A stretch of DNA of 5,727 nt from Candidatus Omnitrophota bacterium. Its GTDB lineage: Bacteria; Omnitrophota; Gorgyraeia; Gygaellales; Profunditerraquicolaceae. The DNA lies in the NCBI GenBank assembly GCA_018818365.1, contig JAHISH010000100.1, forward strand, positions 1 to 5,727, read 5' to 3'. Every line of letters starts with the position of its first letter. Within the stretch, counting starts at the first letter, position 1. Position numbers and translations under genes: made by a program. The notes under the pieces are model-generated. The model had not been told where the DNA came from and ran no database searches. It saw nothing but the letters and a program-made list of their open reading frames with translations. Shown here piece by piece: positions 1 through 5,662 of the stretch.

Positions 1-1
1 A

Positions 2-688
2 AGAAAGGGAGCGCGGTTTGAAACTTTAATTAAGAATATCAATACGCTAAATTCTTATAGGAAAAAATCTTTAGTTAAGATTATTACCTGTATAAACGCG
101 GTGATTATGCGTTCAAACTATCGCCGGTTAGAAGAATTTTTTGATTTTGCCCATGAGTACGGATTTGACCAGATGCAGCTTTCTTGTCTTCAAACGACTG
201 CCGATAATGAGAATATATTCTATCACCGTGATGAAGAGGCTTTGCGCTTTATTGAGGAATCCGCTGAGGCCTTAATAAAGAAAGCAGCGCAGTACCAGAT
301 CATGTTTCATAACTGTCTTCCGGTAGGAAGACAGTACAAAGATTATATCCCCCAGGATTGCCGGAAGCTGGGGAAGAATCCTAGTGAGGTTACCGGAGAG
401 GAAGATGCCCTTTGTTATCTCCCATGGCATTATTTATTCATTCATTTTGGCGGGAAGGTGTATCCCCATTGTCTTTGTAAGAATAGCGTGGGTACTATTC
501 TTGAGGAATCATTATTAGAGATTTGGAATAATGTCCCTATGCAATCATACCGGAAGAAGATATTAGAAGGTGATGCCTCCGGCCTTTGTCAAGAAAACTG
601 CATTTCCGGGGATATTCCCCGCGGGATACTGGTAGGGCATTTTCGGAATCTAACCTATACACACGCAGCGCAGGATAAAAATGGATAA
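2..688 (+). CDS. Radical SAM/SPASM-like protein, C-terminal part (5' end outside window)
   Basis: The frame is open from base 2 to the TAA at 686-688, giving 228 visible residues. The GTG at 101 is not the start. The residues before it (RKGARFETLIKNI and on) align with the region after the SIDG motif in the next genes, and the codon at 101 lies inside the conserved VIMRSNY segment. The CX3CX2C, WQGGE and SIDG motifs must lie upstream of the window. Visible here are VIMRSNY, the DNENIFY signature, a variable linker after LP, and the C-terminal cysteine module: C138 in CYLPW, the GG pair, C157 and C159 in PHCLC, IWNN, and C196/C200 in CQENC. Probable role: cytoplasmic Fe-S radical enzyme using SAM, substrate unknown. 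The tail overlaps the next start by 8 nt, so the genes are co-translated. The first ~120 bases are AT-rich (about 31% GC) compared with the rest, matching a Lys/Ile/Asn-rich helix region. Family assignment is firm; function is not. Confidence 0.9.
   Translation, partial: RKGARFETLIKNINTLNSYRKKSLVKIITCINAVIMRSNYRRLEEFFDFAHEYGFDQMQLSCLQTTADNENIFYHRDEEALRFIEESAEALIKKAAQYQIMFHNCLPVGRQYKDYIPQDCRKLGKNPSEVTGEEDALCYLPWHYLFIHFGGKVYPHCLCKNSVGTILEESLLEIWNNVPMQSYRKKILEGDASGLCQENCISGDIPRGILVGHFRNLTYTHAAQDKNG
672..676 (+). promoter_or_regulatory. Ribosome binding site for the second gene
   Basis: AGGAT ends just before an AAAA spacer to the ATG at 681. It lies inside the 3' end of the preceding gene, whose stop (686-688) is downstream of this start, so the two genes overlap by eight bases. 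Re-initiation by terminating ribosomes is likely. This is a modest Shine-Dalgarno match. Confidence 0.55.
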
Positions 689-1733
689 GTTTATTAAGAA
701 TAGAGAGTGTAACCAGGAAGAAATACGGCAGAAGAAAACCGTATTGGACTCTTATATGCAGAGCCTGATTGTTACTTTATCCAGCCGTTGTAACCTCGAT
801 TGTATTATGTGCGAGGTGCGCAGGTCTAAATGGGATATCCCTGAAAAGACCCTTCATGAGGTAATCGAGTTGTTCCCTTACTTAGAACGGATTATTTGGC
901 AGGGAGGGGAGCCGTTCTTATTGCCGTATTTCTCCGATATTTTTGATAAGGCGGCAAAGTTTAAAAATTTAAAACAGACCATTGTCACTAACGGGCTTTT
1001 GATCACAGAAGAATGGGCGGAAAAGTTAGCCAGAAATTTTGTGGAGCTTACGTTTTCGATCGACGGATTGAATCAGGAAGTATACGAGCGCATACGCGAA
1101 CGCGCAAGTTTTTCCCAATTAATGAAGGGGGTCGCCATAATGCGTGCCTCCCGTAGAAAATTTAATTTTCCGGGCATGAGTCTTCGCCTGCATACGGTGA
1201 TCATGCGTTCGAATTACCGGGATATCGAAGGGTTTATCGAGTTTGCCCATGAGAACGGTTTTGACGCCATACATTTTATCGCGATGTTAGGGAATCAAAG
1301 CCCGCAGGAGAATATCTTTTACCCTGAAGACCGGGAGGCGTTGGATTTTTTGGAGGGAATACGGCAGCATCTTGATGCAAAAGCCAAGAGTTATGGCATC
1401 GAACTTTTGAACGCTCTTCCTCGCCGGAAAAGGCAGGAATGCAACGGTTGCCCGCCGGATTCTGGCAAGGAGGAGGTTTCTCTGCCGCAGGAGATGGTGT
1501 TGGATTGCCTGATGCCGTGGCAGCAGTTGAATATCGATCCCGGCGGAGAAGTACGGCCAGGGTGTCTTTGCCTTAAGAGCGTGGGGAGTGTCTTTACACA
1601 GAGTCTCAAGGAATTATGGAATAGCCCGCGTACGCAGGAATACCGTAGGAAACTACTCGACCGTGACGTTGTCTCTATTTGTCAAACGAACTGTCTATCG
1701 GTACAACAGCAAGAATCAAGGAAGAAAAAATAA
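681..1733 (+). CDS. Radical SAM/SPASM-like protein, short unit without TPR
   Basis: A complete 350-residue unit. Seen: N-terminal entry motif (NQEEI, residues 11-15), CX3CX2C at C37, C41 and C44 for the SAM-binding [4Fe-4S] cluster, WDIPEKT (51-57), WQGGE (73-77, the SAM-contact GGE motif), SIDG (126-129), VIMRSNY (173-179), GN(4)ENIF (204-213), a linker after LP (246-247), then C276 in CLMPW, G288-G289, C295 and C297 in PGCLC, LWN, and C334/C338 in CQTNC. The length suits a radical SAM barrel plus a small auxiliary-cluster domain. No signal peptide or membrane segment is seen, so it is cytoplasmic. The ATG start is supported by AGGA five bases upstream and by alignment of the N-terminal motif with the neighbours. 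The linker carries an additional CNGC pair (C254, C257) absent from the other copies. Known for the family: SPASM proteins often modify peptides or proteins. The substrate here is unknown. Confidence 0.93.
   Translation: MDKFIKNRECNQEEIRQKKTVLDSYMQSLIVTLSSRCNLDCIMCEVRRSKWDIPEKTLHEVIELFPYLERIIWQGGEPFLLPYFSDIFDKAAKFKNLKQTIVTNGLLITEEWAEKLARNFVELTFSIDGLNQEVYERIRERASFSQLMKGVAIMRASRRKFNFPGMSLRLHTVIMRSNYRDIEGFIEFAHENGFDAIHFIAMLGNQSPQENIFYPEDREALDFLEGIRQHLDAKAKSYGIELLNALPRRKRQECNGCPPDSGKEEVSLPQEMVLDCLMPWQQLNIDPGGEVRPGCLCLKSVGSVFTQSLKELWNSPRTQEYRRKLLDRDVVSICQTNCLSVQQQESRKKK
1718..1724 (+). promoter_or_regulatory. Ribosome binding site for the TPR-radical SAM gene
   Basis: AAGGAAG sits ten bases before the ATG at 1735 and inside the last codons of the preceding gene. 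It supports the ATG at 1735 as the start over the in-frame ATG at 1588, which would run 49 residues deep into the upstream gene's conserved C-terminal domain. Confidence 0.55.
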
Positions 1734-1734
1734 T

Positions 1735-3033
1735 ATGGCATTACCGTTGCCGCTCTCAAAAGAAGCTGACGATCATTTCAAGCTGGGACAGAACTACGAG
1801 GAGCTACATCGTTTTGATGAGGCGATCGCGGAGTATACTACTTCGTTAGCGATCGAGTTTCGCCGGGATGTGCTCATCCGGCTCATCCAGGTGTGCCGCG
1901 GTACGGGAAGAAGGGAGCTGTTGGAGAAGACTGCCGCGCGCGCCCTCGCGACGACTCCGGAACAGGATGTTTTCTTGCGCAATATCATCTTGAACGAGCA
2001 GGAGATGGCACAGGGAAAGATTGTCCTTGAAAGTAAGATCAGGAGTTTCACCATTACCCTGACTAACCGCTGTAACCTGGCATGTAAGGCCTGTGAGGCG
2101 CGGCAGTACCAGTGGGATATTCCCCGCAAGACCATCGATGAGATCATCGAATATTTGCCGTATCTGGAGTATATCATGTGGCAGGGGGGGGAAGTATTTC
2201 TTATGGATTATTTTGGGAAGATATTAGAGCAGACCAAAAGATTCCCGCAGATAAAGCAGCTGATCGTGACCAATGCCATGCTCCTTTCTCAGGATCTTAT
2301 CGAGGAGCTGGTGGCGCAGCCGGATATGGTGCTTGCCCTTTCGGTGGACGGGACTACTAAGGAGATCTATGAAGATATACGGTGCGGGGCAAAGTTTGAG
2401 AAGCTTATTTCCGTTATCGAGACGATAAATCGGCTGCGCCGTGCACACGGCTCTTTGCTTCGCCTGCATCTCAATGTTACCGTGATGCGGTCGAATTTCT
2501 TTCAGCTTGTTGATTTCATCGAGTTTGCCAGGGGCTATGGTTTCTATTCGGTGCTGTTAAGGCCCGTGCAGGGGAATTCCGATAATCTTGAGAATATATT
2601 CCGGCGTAAGGACAAAGATGCCCTGGCGCATATTGAGCGTGTGATCGATGAAGTGACCGTACGGGCGAAGAGCTACGATATTATTTTGGATAACCGTTTA
2701 CCCAGGGTATCCCCTGCGCATTCCGTTGATACCGTACCGGTTTCCTCGGGGTCGGGAGAGAAGCCTGCGCAAGATACCCGGATGCTTTGTTACGCTCCCT
2801 GGCAGCGGATGTATATTAGTTGGGGGGGGAACGTGTATCCTGATTGTATGTGCAATTGGCCTCTCGATAAGGGGATCGCCAATGTGGATAGAGAGTCGAT
2901 CCACGATGTCTGGAATGGCGAAGGGATGCAGACGTATCGTCGCAGGCTTCTGAAGGGGGATTACGCCGGAATGTGTACGCAAGACTGCGTGGAGGGAAGA
3001 GTTCCGCAGCGCTATCTCTTTCTTAATAAATAA
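1735..3033 (+). CDS. TPR-radical SAM/SPASM-like protein
   Basis: A 432-residue protein. A TPR motif lies at about residues 11-44 (key residues include G18, Y21, F27, A30 and Y34), followed by a degenerate helical pair to about 76. The entry motif NEQEMAQG (87-94) leads into the radical SAM barrel: C113, C117 and C120 (CX3CX2C), WDIPRKT (127-133), WQGGE (149-153), SVDG (203-206), VMRSN (250-254) and ENIF (286-289). After a Ser/Pro/Gly-rich linker come C352 in CYAPW, G364-G365, C371 and C373 in PDCMC, VWN, and C414/C418. The start at 1735 is chosen because upstream codons encode no TPR-like sequence and overlap the previous gene; AAGGAAG precedes it. It begins one base after the preceding stop. 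The TPR probably binds a protein partner or carrier. Two runs of eight G fall exactly on codons of WQGGE and WGGN, sites where replication slippage would destroy the enzyme. Substrate unknown. Confidence 0.92.
   Translation: MALPLPLSKEADDHFKLGQNYEELHRFDEAIAEYTTSLAIEFRRDVLIRLIQVCRGTGRRELLEKTAARALATTPEQDVFLRNIILNEQEMAQGKIVLESKIRSFTITLTNRCNLACKACEARQYQWDIPRKTIDEIIEYLPYLEYIMWQGGEVFLMDYFGKILEQTKRFPQIKQLIVTNAMLLSQDLIEELVAQPDMVLALSVDGTTKEIYEDIRCGAKFEKLISVIETINRLRRAHGSLLRLHLNVTVMRSNFFQLVDFIEFARGYGFYSVLLRPVQGNSDNLENIFRRKDKDALAHIERVIDEVTVRAKSYDIILDNRLPRVSPAHSVDTVPVSSGSGEKPAQDTRMLCYAPWQRMYISWGGNVYPDCMCNWPLDKGIANVDRESIHDVWNGEGMQTYRRRLLKGDYAGMCTQDCVEGRVPQRYLFLNK
1765..1866 (+). repeat. TPR motif coding segment in the third gene
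   Basis: Residues 11-44 show the helix-turn-helix spacing of a tetratricopeptide repeat, with G18, Y21, F27, A30 and Y34 at typical small or aromatic positions and the string FDEAIAEY. The next 30 residues are helical but poor TPR matches. Such repeats generally make protein-protein contacts. The segment resembles the TPR block in the next gene (FEEAIAEF). Confidence 0.75.
2184..2191 (+). repeat. Run of eight G within the WQGGE codons
   Basis: Eight consecutive G span the end of the Gln codon, two GGG glycine codons and the first base of the GAA codon of the SAM-binding GGE motif. The other copies break the run with A or have shorter ones (six G in the last unit of the fourth gene). Such tracts are prone to slippage and sequencing error. 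Confidence 0.9.
2822..2829 (+). repeat. Run of eight G within the WGGN codons
   Basis: A second run of eight G in the same gene covers TGG GGG GGG, encoding Trp-Gly-Gly just before the PDCMC cysteines of the auxiliary domain. The reading frame is intact across it. The equivalent site in the other units has shorter or interrupted runs. Confidence 0.9.
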
Positions 3034-3035
3034 CG

Positions 3036-5657
3036 ATGGAAACTATTTTGTCTAAAGAGAATATAGGGTGTAATGAGCAGGAAATAGCACGCGGAGAAAC
3101 AGTGTTAGCGTCAAAGCCGCGTAAGCTTAATATCGCCCTTACGACCGCCTGCAATATTTCCTGCATTATGTGCGAAGCTAAGAAAATCTCTTGGCAGGTC
3201 CCGGAGAAGACCATTAAAGAGGTTATGGCGTTTTTTCCATATGTAGAGAGGGTGATCTGGCAAGGGGGAGAAGTATTCTTATACCCACCGTTTAAAGAGG
3301 TCTTACAGGAGGCTGCGCGTTTTCCTCAGATAACCCATGAGATTACGACAAATGCGCATATGTTGAACGAGGAATGGATCAAGCTTCTGGGCCGTATGAA
3401 CCTCGACATTAATATTTCAGTCGATGCCTTTTCTAAGGATGTCTACGATTATATAAGGAAAGGAAGCAGGTTTGAAGAACTTCTGCGGATATTGGGCCTA
3501 TTGCATCAAGCCCGCAAAGAAAATAAACAGAACGTAGCCGTGCTTATCTTCACGGTGATCAAATCTAACTATAAAGAGCTTCCGCAGGTGGTAGAGTTTG
3601 CCAAGCGGTATCACTTTGACCGGATTATCGTCCAGCCGGTCAAGGGCAACTATGATAATGAAGAGAACATTTTTTACCGCAATAACAGCGAGGCGTTGGC
3701 ATATATTGGCCGGATCAAGCCTCTGCTTAAAGAACAGGCAAAGGCTGCAGGGATCGATCTGTTCGAATGGCTCCCTACTGCCCTGACGTCAAGCGTTTCT
3801 TTAGATGCGCCTTCCGGTAAGCCCGCGGCGAGCCCGGTTCCTGGCCGCAAGGAGATATTTTGCTATGCTCCCTGGCAGCAGCTGTTTATTGAATGGGGAG
3901 GGAAAGTCTATCCTCATTGCCTTTGTGTCGCAGATGGAGAAAATACTGATCGTGTAATAGGAAACGTCTTGGAGGAGCCACTTATCCAGATATGGAACAG
4001 CCCTAAGGCTCAGGAGTTTCGCAGGAGAATGGCCAGTGGCGATATCCATACGTTATGCAATAATGAGTGTCTTTCGGGCCGTATTGCCGCTAACCTGCGT
4101 AATATCCCTTTTACGCCAAAGGAGAATATGGCGGCTCGACCTTCAGGGCTATTCTATGATATCCTCTTGGGGATAGAAAAGGGGAAACAGGCATCGCGTG
4201 CGGGAAAGTTCGAAGAGGCGATAGCTGAGTTCAAGCATATTATAGATCTTGAGCCCGGCTACCAGGAAGCGCAGTTTGAGATGGGGAAGGCTTATTATTT
4301 ACAGGGGCGTCTGGGGGAGTCAGCCGATGTCCTTGAGCGCCTGATGGCAAAGAATCCTTCATGTGGAGATGCCGGCCTTCTTTTAGCCAAGATGTATAAA
4401 ACACAACGCCGGTTCAGCGACGCACTTGTCCAACTAAAACCACTGTTGCAGGATGTTTCTTTACGGGAGGAGTCCGCGCAGGAAGTGCGGGATATCTATC
4501 CACATCTTGTCCAGGAGCTTAAAGAGCTTAATAACCAGGGTTGTTACTCTCAGGTCGTACAGAAGGTGAAGGAATTGCGGGGGATTATCCCTGAGGATGA
4601 TATCTTTTATCGGAATAAGCTCTTAAGTGAAGAAGAGATCGCCCGCCATACCCTGGTAGTTGAAGCGAAAATGCGTAATCTCATCGTGACCCTCTCGACT
4701 ACGTGCAACTTAAACTGTGTGATGTGTGAAGAGAGAAGAATACGCTGGGATATTCCCCGGCATATCCTGGAAGAGGTGATTTCGTATTTTCCCTACCTGG
4801 AAAGAGTTGTGTGGCAGGGGGGAGAGGCCTTTACCGTCCCCTATTTTGATGAATTACTGGAAAAGGCGGCAGCGTTCCCCTATCTTCGGCAGGTGATTAC
4901 CACCAACGGCCTCTTGATCGACGATAAACGCGCAGAGCGATTAGTGAAAAGCAACGTGGACTTAACCTTCTCCATTGACGGGATTACCAAAGATATATAC
5001 GAGAAAGTGCGCCAGGGCGCGAATTTCGAACTTTTAATGCGCAATCTTGCGACTTTTAATGTTATGCGCAAAAAATACCAGAATCAACTCCTTAATACCA
5101 ATTTGCATGTGGTAATCATGAAATCCAACTATCATCAGCTTGAGGAATTTATTGATTTTGCCAAGGACCACGAATTCCGGCTTGTGGCATTCTTGCCGAT
5201 CGGCGGGAATTATCAGAATCCGGAGAATATCTTCCATTCCCGCGATGAGGCCGCGCTTAAATTCTTGACGGAGCGGATTCCTCGCGCGGAAGAGAAAGCT
5301 AAACGATACGGCATTATGCTGGAGAACCGTCTGCCTAAGTTGAGCGTGGAATCTGTAGGCCAGGAAACGACAGGTACTGCGCAGGGTTCTTGTACGGCTG
5401 AAAGCGATAGACGGCTGCTCTGTCACTTGCCGTGGCTTCAGCTGTACATCGATTACGACGGGACGATACGTCCGGATTGTGTCTGCAGGGCAGAGATACC
5501 GATCGGCAATACCTCTTGCGATACGCTTAAAGAAGTCTGGAATAATCAGAAGATGCAGGAGTACCGCAGGAAGATCATTGAAGATCGTTGCGAAGAAATA
5601 TGCAACCCGGAGTGTACTAAAAAGCAGGTTTCGGAACGCTATCTGAAGTTTTCGTAA
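3036..5657 (+). CDS. Double radical SAM/SPASM-like protein with central TPR repeats
   Basis: 873 residues, about twice the size of a normal family member. Unit A (about 1-355): QEIARG (15-20), C39/C43/C46, WQVPEKT (53-59), WQGGE (75-79), SVDA (128-131, divergent from SIDG), ENIF (210-213), C276 in CYAPW, G288-G289, C295/C297, C341/C345. TPR block: about 378-475, three repeats. Unit B (about 520-873): EEEIAR (532-537), C557/C561/C564, WDIPRH (571-576), WQGGE (593-597), SIDG (646-649), ENIF (730-733), C796 in CHLPW, D808-G809, C815/C817, and C852/C856/C860. Both active sites look intact, so one chain could hold two SAM-binding clusters plus auxiliary clusters. It starts two bases after the previous stop without a clear Shine-Dalgarno site, implying translational coupling. 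The architecture looks like a short unit fused to a TPR unit. Likely cytoplasmic; substrate unknown. Confidence 0.92.
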   Translation: METILSKENIGCNEQEIARGETVLASKPRKLNIALTTACNISCIMCEAKKISWQVPEKTIKEVMAFFPYVERVIWQGGEVFLYPPFKEVLQEAARFPQITHEITTNAHMLNEEWIKLLGRMNLDINISVDAFSKDVYDYIRKGSRFEELLRILGLLHQARKENKQNVAVLIFTVIKSNYKELPQVVEFAKRYHFDRIIVQPVKGNYDNEENIFYRNNSEALAYIGRIKPLLKEQAKAAGIDLFEWLPTALTSSVSLDAPSGKPAASPVPGRKEIFCYAPWQQLFIEWGGKVYPHCLCVADGENTDRVIGNVLEEPLIQIWNSPKAQEFRRRMASGDIHTLCNNECLSGRIAANLRNIPFTPKENMAARPSGLFYDILLGIEKGKQASRAGKFEEAIAEFKHIIDLEPGYQEAQFEMGKAYYLQGRLGESADVLERLMAKNPSCGDAGLLLAKMYKTQRRFSDALVQLKPLLQDVSLREESAQEVRDIYPHLVQELKELNNQGCYSQVVQKVKELRGIIPEDDIFYRNKLLSEEEIARHTLVVEAKMRNLIVTLSTTCNLNCVMCEERRIRWDIPRHILEEVISYFPYLERVVWQGGEAFTVPYFDELLEKAAAFPYLRQVITTNGLLIDDKRAERLVKSNVDLTFSIDGITKDIYEKVRQGANFELLMRNLATFNVMRKKYQNQLLNTNLHVVIMKSNYHQLEEFIDFAKDHEFRLVAFLPIGGNYQNPENIFHSRDEAALKFLTERIPRAEEKAKRYGIMLENRLPKLSVESVGQETTGTAQGSCTAESDRRLLCHLPWLQLYIDYDGTIRPDCVCRAEIPIGNTSCDTLKEVWNNQKMQEYRRKIIEDRCEEICNPECTKKQVSERYLKFS
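4119..4130 (+). promoter_or_regulatory. Possible internal or relic start (AAGGAG plus ATG) at the unit junction
   Basis: AAGGAG is followed by a three-base spacer and the in-frame ATG for Met365, just where unit A ends and the TPR block begins. Met365-Ala lies 27 residues before FEEAIAEF; in the third gene the initiating Met-Ala lies 26 residues before FDEAIAEY. This looks like the start of a formerly separate TPR-radical SAM gene, or a live internal start giving a 509-residue product. The spacer is short, so activity is uncertain. Confidence 0.4.
4167..4460 (+). repeat. Three TPR repeats linking the two radical SAM units
   Basis: Residues 378-410, 411-443 and 444-475 have TPR-like spacing: KFEEAIAEF then LEPGY in the first, AYYLQGRLGESADVLE then NPS in the second, and MYKTQRRFSDALVQL in the third. 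The first two repeats are the clearest, each closing with a Pro-containing turn. A further helical stretch (480-516) leads to unit B. The likely role is to present a partner or carrier, or to space the two catalytic units; this is inference. Confidence 0.85.
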
Positions 5658-5662
5658 CCACT

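Noticed and set aside
101..688. A complete 195-residue gene starting at GTG 101
   Set aside because: The frame is open back to base 2 and the upstream residues align with the other units; the GTG lies inside the conserved VIMRSNY segment, so the gene is simply cut by the window edge.
1588..1734. N-terminal extension of the third gene from the ATG at 1588
   Set aside because: It overlaps the conserved C-terminal domain of the second gene in another frame. ATG 1735 has a Shine-Dalgarno-like AAGGAAG and begins the TPR segment.
1794..2177. Minus-strand open frame of 127 codons
   Set aside because: It is antisense to the TPR and radical SAM motifs of the third gene; the product is unlike any domain I recognise and the plus frame is clearly the real one.
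3009..3035. Promoter or terminator between the third and fourth genes
   Set aside because: Only two bases separate the genes and no hairpin with a T-run or convincing -35/-10 pair is visible there; translational coupling explains the arrangement better.
5034..5426. Minus-strand open frame of 130 codons
   Set aside because: It lies wholly within unit B of the fourth gene, whose plus-strand motifs are intact; it is a shadow frame. The same holds for the other shorter antisense and out-of-frame ORFs.
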